From Pycnopodia helianthoides (lineage: Eukaryota > Echinodermata > Asteroidea > Forcipulatida > Asteriidae): a stretch of DNA of 64,000 bases. Below, piece by piece: positions 1-10,571 of the stretch. The DNA lies in contig CM063244.1 in assembly GCA_032158295.1 (NCBI GenBank), positions 4,158,510 through 4,222,509 of the forward strand, in the 5' to 3' direction. Each line of letters starts with the position of its first letter. Positions within the stretch are counted from its first letter, which is position 1. Below the pieces are notes generated by a model that had not been told where the DNA came from, made no database searches, and worked only from the letters and a program-made list of their open reading frames with translations. The position numbers and the translations under genes were made by a program.

Positions 1-1469
1 GGACATGTGCAGTAATTTGGCCTATATATTAGTAACATGTACACTTTGTTTTCCCTATCATTGTTCTGTACTATATTATATTATATTCTGTGTGTTGATA
101 TTGTGGTATTTAGCAGGCTGGTGTTTGTCAACATATTCCACCCAATTAGGTCAAGGTCGTTTACCATGGTGCTCCTGGAGTAGACATGTAGGCCTACATG
201 TACCTTACAAAATTTAAAGGTCATCACTGAGCCACCACTGTTGGTAAAAAAAACCCAACTCTGTTGTCCATTTCCACTCACTAGGCCCCTATTTACAGAA
301 TGGGCCAGGCAAGCTGTGTGCATTACTTGGAGCTGTGCCTAACCATGCGTGAAGCAGTCAATAAAGGCCTCTGCCATTGCTTGTGTACTGTTACCATGGA
401 GACAGCAGCAAACCGGAACTTGAGGCTGCAACTGGATGCATTGTGACACATAGTGAAGCCTGTTGCAGTGGTTTGTATACATGGACAGGTACAGGCTGTG
501 TGTACTGTATACAGTCGCTGTCAGCATTAATAGCATGGCACTGTGTACATGTAGATTAAATCTAGAGTTAATGACTTAAATTGCTCTGTTGTTGTGGTTG
601 GTCAAACTGTTAACTGTCTAGATCATGGTTCAATGGGAGCCAATCACCACAGTATTGCAGTGGGTTCATTTTATTTCCATTGTTGTACATTGGCAAAGTA
701 CAAACTGTACACAATTGTATCATTGGTATTCCTGAAGAACAGATAAACCTGAACACAATACTTGTAGGCACTGTATGCATGGCTTTGGGTCATGCTGTAT
801 TCCCAATGGCACATTGGGCAAATAACAACTATGTTGTTGTGTTTAATTGTCAAGTCTTGAATCATTTATGTTACACAAAATGCACAATGCTATAAGCTGC
901 ATAGTACAGTACACTGAGACTGAGAACATATTTTACATTACGTACATTTTATCTTGATTATTCAAGAGCTACATGTATTGTACATGTACAATGTAGTACA
1001 CCCAAACCGACGACGTCTATTGGTTTTTGAAACTTTTCCTTGTATAGCATAGCATAGCATAATGCTACACAAAATGTACCATCAGTATCAGTTGCTACTC
1101 AATCATTTTGTGTGCACAAAAACAATTTCAGTCTGTAAATATTTGGATGTGCAAAATTGCTAGACAAAGTATTTCCCAGTAGAGTAAGGGAGGACCAATT
1201 ATAAAAAAGATAATTCCTCATTTAAAATAGTGTAATAGTAATAACTCATCATTATGAATCATACATTTCCCAGACCCCAGAAGTGCAAATACATTGTATT
1301 GAGTTTACCCTGTACATGTGCAGTTATTGTTTAGTTCGCAACTTAAGCTTAGCATGTTGGGGAAAAGAATGTTGCTTTGTATTGGCTGTTTGAACATCAC
1401 AGTTGAGTGCACTGTTAACTCAAAGTGTTTTCTTTTGGTAACCATCAACATCTGTACAAAGTAAATAGG
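1..1469. other. Non-coding stretch, no gene seen
   Basis: AT-rich sequence with scattered short palindromes built on ACATGTAC (for example near 970-1000) and a small TAGCA repeat near 1045-1062. Short open frames occur on both strands, but none has recognisable domains or credible splice sites. It may be intron or intergenic sequence upstream of the C12orf56 exons. I looked here for the missing N-terminal exons and did not find them. Confidence 0.5.
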
Positions 1470-1675
1470 TTGTATCGTAAACTTGGGTGTGATCCCTGGC
1501 TACACGGCAGTTAACGGTTGCATGGCTTCTGACTGGCACCCCCGAACAAAGATATTGACAAAATAGGGAGACCGCCAATATAGGGCTAGATAGCTCAGTT
1601 GGTAGAGCGCCGGTACGTTAATCCGGAGGTCGTTGGTTCAAATCCCGCTCTAGTCAATTTTTCTTTGTTCAACCC
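1470..1675 (+). repeat. tRNA-Asn-like SINE copy
   Basis: A dispersed element whose right part is a tRNA-like sequence (1584-1655) and whose left part contains 'GTGATCCCTGGCTACACGG'. The same left part recurs, reverse-complemented, near 7100, 47770 and 48740. The tail reads into 'TTTCTTTGTTCAACCC'. Recurrence of both body and tRNA-like head in four places shows a SINE-type retroposon rather than a unique tRNA gene. Confidence 0.75.
1584..1655 (+). other. tRNA-like head of SINE (Asn-GTT-like)
   Basis: 72 nt can be folded as a tRNA. The acceptor arms are GGCTAGA and TCTAGTC with one G-T pair. The A box is TAGCTCAGTTGG at 1591-1602 and the B box GGTTCAAATCC at 1635-1645. The anticodon loop carries GTT at 1617-1619, which would read Asn. 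The base before the anticodon is C instead of the invariant U, and the anticodon stem has a T-T mismatch. It is therefore likely a SINE promoter and not a functional tRNA. Confidence 0.55.
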
Positions 1676-1727
1676 CAAACCAAAGTAAATATACATAGAG
1701 GCAGGATTCCAAATAAACAGCTGCTAT

Positions 1728-2335
1728 TGCAGTTGGTGCCTCTTTGCTCTGCAATGGGTACCCCTTTGCTCTGCAGTGGGTTCCCCTTTGCTCTGCAGTG
1801 AGTGCCACTTCCTCGTGCTGTGGGTGTTTCTTTGCTCTGTAGTGGGTGCCCTTTTGCTCTGTAGTGGATGCGCCTTTGCTCTTGCAGTAGGTCCCCCTTT
1901 GCTCAGATTGCATCCTAGTGCAGTGGGTGCCCTTGCTCTGTAGTGGGTGCCTAGGTTTTTGCTCTTGCAGTAGGTCCCCCTTTGCTCTGTAGTGGGTCCC
2001 CCTTTGCTCTTGCAGTGGGTGCCGCTTCCCCTTGCAGTGGGTGCCCTTGTTCTGCAGTGGGTGCCCCTTTGCTCTTGCAATAGGTGCCCCTCTACTCTGC
2101 AGTGGGTGCCCCTTTGCTCTGATGTGGGTGCCCCTCTGCTCTTGCAATAGGTGCCCCTCTGCTCTGCAGTGGGTGCCCCTTTGCTCTGATGTGGGTGCCC
2201 CTTTGCTCTTGCAATAGGTGCCCCTCTGCTCTGCAGTGGGTGCCCCTTTGCTCTGATGTGGGTTCCCCTTTGCTCTGCAGTGGGTGCAACTTCCTCAATG
2301 CAGTGGGTGCCCTTGCTCTGTAGTGGGTGCAGGGG
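1728..2335. repeat. Minisatellite, ~22-24 bp unit
   Basis: About 25 imperfect tandem copies of a unit close to 'TTTGCTCTGCAGTGGGTGCC'. Variants have 'CTCTTGCAATAGG' or 'CTCTGATGTGG', and the 2080-2280 part shows a higher-order period of two to three units. No stop codons fall in several minus frames, so long low-complexity open frames appear there. They are artefacts of the repeat and have no protein features beyond periodicity. Confidence 0.9.
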
Positions 2336-3404
2336 ATGATCAGATTCAGATTCAATCTAAAAGGTGCTCTGATTATAAGGCTCATAGTAAAACAAATCCT
2401 CCAGTGAAATATATATTTTGAGATACTGTCAGAGTTAAGAAGACCCCCTCCCCCCCCCACATCACCAATGCTTGTTTTGATAGCTGCTATCGAAAAAATA
2501 AGAGTCTCTTAGAAAAATGTAGATTAGAAATTTACAAAAAAAAGGGGACCACGGCAAGAAGGTACCCGTTTGTTACCAATCCTGTACTGTGTCATTAATA
2601 AAATGTATGGCTAGAACAGCTCTTTGGATAAGGTTTTCCCCATTTAGGCCTACATATTTTGTTACATGTAATGTAACAAGCGCAAGCCAGCGGGCATATT
2701 GAACTAAACTTCAAAAGAGCACAAAAATAATGAGGAAATTTGTAATGCAGCTGAAAGTCTACAGGCAACTTATTAATTAATAATATTATTAATATTGCCC
2801 GAGGGTAGGGGATCAAATTGATTTGGTTTTTCTTCAAGGCTTTTAAAAAATTTATAAACCTCATTTATAGCAAGTTAAAGATACATTGTTTATCCTGAGA
2901 GTTTGTTGTTAAAATGGCTGCTTTGATAATAATAACAATTAAAATTCCATATTTTAGAGCAACATTTAAGCCTACATTGTACATCAGTGTTTTTTAAACA
3001 TCTGTTAAGTTTTGACCAAGTTTTGGTTCAAAAGTCATTGACAAGATGTAACATTCCGTTGTTAGAAAACTTAATGGGACCAAGGGGCTTTTCCAAACCT
3101 CAGCTTGGGGGTCCGGGCTGTATGAAACCTGTCCCTGAAGTGTACATTTAAAAAAAAAAACGACAAAGCCTAAGGTGGAGTTGACGGCAAAACCACGGCT
3201 TGGGCCTAATTGGCTCAGTCGGCCTGTTTGAAGGCCCGTTAGTAAAGCACAAACTTTCTAAATAAGTGACAGTGCCTATAAGCAAAGCCCAAGCCGGGGT
3301 TGTTGTAAACTGCCTAAATTGGAGTCAAATCGGAAGCTGGGGTTTGGCCTAAATTTAATTGTTGTTCTTGCTGAACAATATATTTTGTTTTTAATTTGGT
3401 TTTA
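2336..3404. other. Non-coding stretch, no gene seen
   Basis: AT-rich, with homopolymer runs (poly-C near 2446-2458, poly-A near 3151) and a TTAATTAATAATATTATTAAT patch near 2770. The stretch 3060-3350 has clustered 'CAAAGCC/AAGCC' words that look like a degenerate repeat. I see no gene. Confidence 0.45.
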
Positions 3405-3625
3405 CCCTTACACCGATGATACTCTGTACTTTCCCGAGCTCTGTGATAAAAATCCACAGGCAAATCACTCAGGTGAGATTCGAACCCAAGACCTTTGCAT
3501 TGCTAGAGTAGATGCCTTACCACCACCGAGCTAGCCCGATGGCTAGAGGTAGTTCGAACCCGTAGCAGCGGATAATGCAACGATTTAGTAGATGTTAATC
3601 CCCGGTGCAAAAATTAATATCTATT
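3405..3625 (-). repeat. Third tRNA-like SINE family, copy (minus)
   Basis: Read on the minus strand it carries a B-box-like 'GGTTCGAATCTCACC' and 'GCATCTACTCTAGCAATGC', followed by a 'CCTGTGGATTTTTATCACAGAGCTCGGGAAAGTAC' type tail. The same arrangement recurs near 9.3, 13.5, 20.5, 20.7, 36.3 and 37.8 kb. Confidence 0.65.
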
Positions 3626-6600
3626 AAGTATTTGTTGTACTCCACACTGTCTCAGAGCTACATGTACAGCTCGCACAGCACTGTACACATTGTTGTTACT
3701 CAATTGTGTGTGCTCAAACTTGCACTTAATGCATTATTTTGACCAAATATCTTTACTGCATGAGCTCGTTGAATGACTGACAGGCCATCACAGATCACAA
3801 GAGGGTCCTATCTTGCAGCTGGCGCTGCAATTTGCAAATTAATTGATGAGTGGCGTGTGTTTGGCTCGTTGATTGATTAATTTGATCAGTTCACGTTTTA
3901 CGCTGTGAATTCTCATCGGCGGTCTCCATGAAATTAATCCCTGGCAGTGTTTGTTGGTGTTAGTTGCCACATCTAATTTCACGCACAGCCTTAAAGATAT
4001 CGTACTTGGTTGGTAATTGTCAAAATAAATTTGTTAACTTGATTATGTTAAAAGTTCAATCTTATTGTCTCATGGCGTGTAAAGTTCATACCAGTACGCA
4101 GTTGTTCAGAGAATGACTACAGGTCTAAAACACTGTCAAAGTTGGTCAGGAGTTTACTTGCCCGATGCTAAAATCACTGGCCTTGGGCCTGCGGTCCAGT
4201 GTAAAAATTGAGCCCTGTGTTAATAAATGTTTTCACTTTGCCTGTGTAAGATGTTGTTTTGGAAACAATCCTACTCTCAAACTCTTCAACCCTGTCAGGT
4301 CGTACTTGTTAGTAGCAAAGGTCTGATGCACATACTTCATCAAGGCCTCCGTGTCTTTGGTCAGTGCCTGGTAATATCCCTTGACATGAATTACCTTTCC
4401 TCGGATGAGGTGCCAGTTTGCTAAAAAAAAAATAGAAAACTGCCTCACCCTGGCAAGACCTAGCTGACGGGTCTGGAGGCAACAAGAATGACATGTTCCC
4501 AGATTTCCACAAGTAATGTACAGATGTACATGTATGTTAAACATTATTATTATTATTTTATTATTATCATTTATTTGGCAATTTCACAAAAATACAAGTA
4601 TATATGGATAAGACTCTAAAAACAAAACATTAAAGGAGTCCATCAAGAAGAAATACTTTATATTATTATATTAAAAACTAAAAAATGAAAAATAGCGGAA
4701 AAAGGAGGAAAACAAATATACGAAAGACTTAAGACAACAGAAAAGACATCGACAATCCAGGTTTGCCAGGACTGACAAAAGTGCTGGCACTGTCACCATG
4801 AGGTGTGTGTCAGTCCGACCTGGCTAAGACAAGGGACAAAAGGACACAAACAAAATTATTATTTAATGTGAACATTTTCATAATTTGGGGGAAACAAAAA
4901 ATGTGAATTACACTTGGGTATACATGTAGGTTGACTAAATCTTGTAAGATTGTAAACAAATCCCTTTGGGGATGTTCTGTACCGGGGTTTTTCGCCATTT
5001 AAGCACCATTTTGCCCAGTGGTGTTAGTTTTATTTTTGCACCGCGGGCATCTCTGACCATTGATGTACAGTGGATGCAACTACAACTACATAAAATGACA
5101 GTGTGATGCTAGTAAAAACACACGTGAGCGTAAAAGCATCCCAGTGATGGCAGAAAATAAAATGGTACGATAGACGTATAATTGAACTAAAATGGATTGG
5201 ACCTATAAAATTATTAGGTACAACGTTTTTAGTGTATTCATTTGTTGAACATTGATTCTCAACAATTATAGAATTAAAAATATAGCAGGCGAAAGTGAGC
5301 TGTTTCAAACTGCTTGGTTGTTAACCATTTTTGCATTTATAGATTTCTCAAAAGCTGGAGTAGAGAAACTGTTTACCTATGGTACAAAAATACATTGCAC
5401 ATGAAAGTAGTTGATAAAACTCCAGAGGAAAAAATCTATGTAACTGTCACACATCCTACTTTAGAGATTAAAAAAAAATCCTCCTCCCTCCCCCCCCCAA
5501 AAAAAAAAACTTAGTAAGACAGGGGTTTTCCCAAGCACAAGCTAGCGTAACGCGCAAATTGCAGCCAATGAGCGAAAAGATTATTTAGTTATTCATTTTT
5601 TTTTGACTTCAGATCAAATCAACAAAAATCATCAAGATAAAAACATTTGGAATGCTCCAGATTGCAGGGTAGGGCTTACAAAACCACAGAGTAGAAAACA
5701 TTCTGAGGACCTTGTTTCAATTCAGAGTACTTTGGACAAAACCTCCAAAATTTGGGGTCCAGAATAACCCCCAGTTTTGAGAACCCTGCTAGAAGTGCTC
5801 GACAGTATTAAGCAGCACAGTGGTGAATGGTCGGACGACGATGTCTGGTCCAATAATAGAGCAGAGGTACTTTCGTCACAGCAGACCTGATCAATATAAA
5901 GAGACTAAATGTTTTCACCAGTGACATGGCAGCCATTGTCTTCACCTGAATACGGTCATCTCTCCTTTGGCCATTGAGAAATAACAGTGGACAAAAGGCC
6001 CCAGTAGTCCTGCCCTTTTGTGAAGTGGTGTGAGGGGGCCATTTTAGAAAAAAGGAAACTGTAAGGTGATTATGCGCTGCCTTAGGTCCAGGCGTTTCCC
6101 AGAAGTTTGTTTGATCTGTCAGGTCAGTCAGCTGATAAAAGGAAAGGTTTAAGCTATTCGTATGATGTCACAACAATGAAGAAAGGGCATATAATTGTCA
6201 CAAACCTACACGTAGAGGTACATGTACATTTATTATGAATCTACAGTTTGTTGTAGATTTGATAGTTTACTGTTGGATTCATTTTGAATCTGCAGAAAAC
6301 AGTTCAACTGGAAAAGGCCTCAATAAACTAATAAATCCACCTTATATAAAATAAAGTTGGATTCGATCAATTTTGAATGAGGAAAATTTGAAGCAATTAC
6401 ATTGCAAGGAGTACAAACATACATTTCTCGATAAGTTTTCAATTTGTACCACATCAAAAGGACATGAAATGAACAGACGAAAATCCGCAGTTTGGGAGGA
6501 AACAGTTGAGTCAGAGAATAGACTCTTAAATTCACGAATCGGGTACATTTTCAACGGACTGTGAGAGGCTCAAGTGCATCAGGTCAGGAAAAGGACTTGA

Positions 6601-6984
6601 CAGATCCATGTTTATTTTAATTTTTCCCCCGCGGTAGAAACCATTCGCAGCCTGAGCACTATAAACACCAATTACAATACAGCATAGATCTCACTGGCTG
6701 TAAGATAATCCAACAGGAAAATAGCAAAAGTGGAGAAATCTAAACCTTTGGTAGACTTTTATTATGCATACGTCTGCACTTTTTTGTCCATTCTTCTTAA
6801 TAGAATTTAGGAACATGCGGGATGCAAAGAAAGAGGAAGAGGGCACATTTTGTTGAATGAAATTAAAGCTGATCGCGTTATCACGTCAAGAAAGTACTTG
6901 TTACCCCGATATCAATCAAGGGGTGGGGTGGGGGGTCTCTTCCTATCAATGCACAATCTAGGCTAATCAAGCTTGTAGACAGAA
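3626..6984. other. Non-coding stretch with repeat fragments
   Basis: No convincing gene. 4138-4214 is a right-end fragment of the 'CAGGGCTCAA' element seen complete near 12.2 and 12.8 kb. 4546-4580 is an ATT microsatellite leading into AT-rich sequence. 5480-5512 is a C/A homopolymer tract. Small overlapping open frames around 6320-6564 occur on both strands and look like chance. Confidence 0.4.
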
Positions 6985-7180
6985 ATTTGCGATACGGAGC
7001 TATCAAGCCCTAATGTTGGAGATTTCCCTAATTTTTCAATATCTTTGTTCAGAGGGAAATGAGCTGGGGGGGGGGGTGGGGGATGGGGGGGGGGAGATGC
7101 CAGTCAGAAGCCAGTCAACCTTAAACTGCCAAATAACCGGGGATCACACACCAGAGTTTTATGATATAACCTGGGAAGTG
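6985..7180 (-). repeat. tRNA-Asn-like SINE, degraded copy
   Basis: Reverse orientation of the family at 1470-1675. 'CTATCAAGCCCTAATGTT', 'CAATATCTTTGTTC', 'GCCAGTCAGAAGCCAGTCAACCTT' and 'GGGGATCACAC' match the other copies in order. It is interrupted by a poly-G tract at about 7065-7092. Confidence 0.6.
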
Positions 7181-7398
7181 TGGTATTATATTTAGCAAAA
7201 TTGGCAGCTATTATTCAACTAAAGTAATATTCAATCAGTGATATTCAATTAAACTACAAAGTATGAATTAGGCCAAGCAAGCTTTGGGTGGATTTTTTGA
7301 TAATGTTGAACAGATCCCCACAGTTCTTAAAAGCCTGTAGAACTGTAACACTGAAGGTGACACTTGGTTTTGTATTCGATAAACTGGTACAAGAGTTA

Positions 7399-7797
7399 TT
7401 AAAGGCAGGGTATACTTTTGGTAGTATGTCAAAGACCGGTATCCACACTTGGTGTGTTTCCATCATATGCATAAAATAACAAACCTGAGAAAGTTTGGGC
7501 TCAATTGGTCATCAAAGTTGCAAGATAATAATGACAGAAAAAAACCCACAAACCTTGTTGCATAGAATTCTGTGCTTTTAGACGCATGAGAAAGGCTTCA
7601 TGCCTGAAGCCTTTTTCGGATTCAATTTTTGTGGTGAAAAATTACCTCTTTCTCTAAAACTGCATTAAAGGGTGTCTTTTCTGAACAATGTTTTGTAGTT
7701 TCAACAGCTCTCCACTGCTCTTTACCAAGTAAGTTTTTATGGTCATTAGTTTTTGGAATAAATACAAAAGGTATACACTGTACCCTCCCTTTACTGT
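7399..7797. mobile_element. TTAAAGGCAG MITE-like element
   Basis: Starts TTAAAGGCAGGGTATAC and ends with an inverted, decayed version (GTATACACTGTACCCTCCCTTTA). Internal 'GAGAAAGGCTTCATGCCTGAAG' and 'ACTTACTTGG'-type words (reverse here) recur in the copies at 8186, 19354 and 42001. It has no coding capacity, so it is probably a non-autonomous DNA transposon. Confidence 0.6.
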
Positions 7798-8185
7798 AGC
7801 TTCTTAGGCACGTTATCTTCCATGAAAAAACACTTTAGCTTTTTACTGTGGCTAATTGTACAGAACCATAATAATATTATTTATTCCTGATGTAAGTATA
7901 AACATCAATTAAAAAGCCAGTCATGTACATGATGTACTGAGACTGTGATCAATTAAGAAACACTTTGTTTTAATGAATAATTTAAGTGGACATCATGTAT
8001 GCTGCTACTGAGGGATTGTCATTTATTAAATAAAATGCCCCGATATTATAAGCATCTGTTCTGAAGAAAAACACAAGTAACTGTTAAAAATTTCTAGTTA
8101 AATAAACAAAACTGGACTGTGCACACAGTGTGTGTGTTTAAAGAAACAGTACAGCAAGGGGGCTGTGTTTGATTAAGATTGACTT

Positions 8186-8565
8186 TTAAAGGAAGGGTAT
8201 ACCTTTGGTAATTATTCCAGAAAACTATTCCATAAAAACTTACTTGGTGAAGAGCGCTGGAGAGCTGTTGATATTATAAAACATTGTTAGAAACGACCCC
8301 CTTCGAAGTATTGTAGTTCAAGAAAGAGGTAATGTTTCAACGAAAAAATTGAATCTGAGAAAGGCTTTGGCATAGAGCCTTTCTCAGGCATCTGAAAGCA
8401 AACAAGTCTATCCATCAAGTTTTTTTTCCTATCATTATTTTGTTTGCAACCTTCGATGACCATTGAGCCAAAATTTTACAGGTTGCTATTTTTATGCATG
8501 TGTTGGGATACATTAAGTGAGGATACTGGTCTTTGACAATTACAAAGAGTATACCCTGCCTTTAA
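8186..8565. mobile_element. TTAAAGG(C)AGGGTATAC MITE-like element
   Basis: The 380-bp element begins TTAAAGGAAGGGTATACC and ends GAGTATACCCTGCCTTTAA, so the termini are inverted repeats. The interior is shared with 7399-7797 and 42001-42378, including the 'GAGAAAGGCTTTGGCATAGAGCC' hairpin and 'GATGACCATTGAGC'. It is non-coding. Confidence 0.7.
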
Positions 8566-9219
8566 GAATTATTGGCGAGAGTTTGCCTTTGTAGTCCGGA
8601 CTCTTCTCGCTGAGTATACATCGTCGTCTCTGCGCAGTCCAAAGGTTCCTTAAAAAAAAAACAAATAAAAAGAAATAAGATTGAATAAATCCAGCATGAA
8701 CAGCCCGGGAGATATGGGATTTCCTTGGTGTCCCTCGATGGCAAACCTTTGGGTTTTGACGGGAACCGTTGAATTCGTGTGTCAACATTTTAACTGTTAT
8801 ATTTACAATTTGCTTCAACGAAGTTGTGTAATAAACTTGATTAATAGTTAAAATGATGTGGACCCCCCTCAAACCCCCCCCCCCAAAAAAAAAAACAGAA
8901 AAAAAAAAAAACTACAATGCACATTATTCTACAGCAGGCCTGATGCTTTTTGAAAGGGCAAAGGCATCAAGGAGTTTTCTCCTTGGTAAACGGCATCTCT
9001 ATTTGTAAGGAAGTTGTAAATTTCTGTTGGAATATTTCAAGGGGCACCAAGGCAATGACCAGGGGCAATGGAGGCAATTGACAATTGCCTCCGTGAATTA
9101 TCAATCAGGCCTGCTGCAGTCAACTTATTGCAAATTCTGGTTACGGAAAACCCAAAAGGCGTTATTGTTTGTTCAGTCATGATATTCAGCCAACTTACAT
9201 GTACTTTTAATTCAAACTG
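8566..9219. other. Non-coding stretch, no gene seen
   Basis: Contains a C/A homopolymer tract (8864-8912) and otherwise unremarkable sequence. Overlapping minus-strand frames at 8540-8872 run partly through the adjacent repeat and show no domain. Confidence 0.4.
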
Positions 9220-9370
9220 CCTCAAGCCACTGGGTTAGCTCGGTGGTCTAGTGGTAAGACATCTGCTCTAGCATGGCAAAGGTCAAGGGTTCGAATCCCA
9301 TCCGAGTATCGTGCCTGTGTTTTTTTCTTTACAGAGCTCGGGGAAAGTACTGAGTACAGTGCTAATTGGT
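9220..9370 (+). repeat. Third tRNA-like SINE family, copy (plus)
   Basis: Contains 'GGTGGTCTAGTGGTAAGAC' (A-box region), 'ATCTGCTCTAGCATGGCAAAGG' and the B box 'GGTTCGAATCCC', then a tail 'ACAGAGCTCGGGGAAAGTAC'. It matches the copies at 20.4, 20.7 and 36.3 kb. It lies about 200 bp upstream of the first recognised C12orf56 exon, in an intron. Confidence 0.7.
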
Positions 9371-9572
9371 GGAAGGACAAAACGAACCATTAGTTACTTT
9401 TACTTACGATCAGTTCATGTATGTCAACCCCAATAAAATTGTCCTCTCTTTTTTCAAAGGGATTATACCCCGTATGTAGCATGTGCTGACAAAGTGCCTT
9501 GTTTGAGGGTTTTGATACCTACTGTGACCTGAAAGATTTTTCTTTGACTTGATCATCTTGATGTCTTTTCAG

Positions 9573-10571
9573 GTGAACGAATTTCCAGAATTCCTTAGTG
9601 GAGAAGTGCGAGACAACTCTCAGCATATCTGTGTGAAGTACAAAGCCGTTGTGCCGGTAACCCGTAGTAGACTGAACCTCTTGAACAGACGAGCAGGAAA
9701 AACTGACAAAAAGACCGGTAGTGACGAGGACAGGGTTAAGAGCAACAGCAGCAGCAGTAACGGCTCACCGATACTGCGGCTCACCACACCGAAGGGTGAA
9801 GTACATGCAGATGATGTCGTCGAAGAACACCGTAGGAGCAGCTTGAACGGGAAGGCAGTGAGCCTGAGGCTCAACCGCAGTCTCGACGAGTCTGACCTGA
9901 GCTTCCTGCGGAGCGAGAGCAGCCTGTTGGGCAGCGATGACGAGGAGCAGCCCGACCGCCTGTCCCTATCCCTGCCCACAAGTGCCCTGAAGAAGCTCAG
10001 GGCGGGCAGCAGCAGCTTCTCACAGGAGAGCAGCAGTGTGGATGAAGATGATATCTTATCATCAGAGGCGCTGAACAACAACAAAGTCAAGGCAGTGGAG
10101 ACCTGCCGCCCGCTGCCGAAGAGGCCTCCGAGTAATCCTGGCGACACAAAACAGAACATTGACATTCCAGACACCCTAACCACAAACTTTGCAACAACTC
10201 TAGCAATACCCGATCAAACCTCCAGGAAGAGCAGCCTGACATCGCACCGAACTCTACCCTCGCCCGACGTTGCCGACAGGAAAAAATCAGAGCCTTTCCA
10301 GTTTCCTTCCTCGAAGCCAGAGGGAAGACCGGAGCCGGCCCAGAGGTCCAACTCCATAGATCAAGGCAGAAATGGCACGATGAGGCAAAAAATTATTAAG
10401 TCTAAGAGTCTAGACTCGTCCTCGTCTAAGAGCGACAGCAGCAGCCTTGGAGATGAAGGAGACCAAGAGGAGAGGATGGAAGAAACAGAGGAGGAGCTGC
10501 ATCTCTACTTGCTGACTCTATCCTCACCATTCTTGATGCACGTCAGAAGCTCCTGGAACAATTTCATTGTC
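9573..10571 (+). CDS. C12orf56: C12orf56 exon A (999 bp)
   Basis: The acceptor is TTTTCAG just before 9573 and the donor GTAAGT follows 10571. Exactly 333 codons, phase 0 at the end. It opens with VNEFPEFLSG and closes with SSWNNFIV, both conserved. Between them lie about 270 residues rich in Ser, Asp, Glu and Arg/Lys, including a poly-Ser stretch (SNSSSSNGS) and an acidic run near the end. The reading frame continues past the donor into intron and stops soon after in a SINE-like sequence, as expected for intron read-through. Confidence 0.9.

Noticed and set aside
1584..1655. A functional tRNA-Asn gene
   Set aside because: The same sequence with the same flanking body recurs at other sites, U33 is replaced by C and the anticodon stem has a mismatch. 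It is a SINE head.
1650..2460. Long minus-strand frames (118-165 codons) with repeated QSKGAP-like peptides
   Set aside because: They are the translation of a 22-24-bp minisatellite that is open in more than one frame, with no start context, splice signals or domains.
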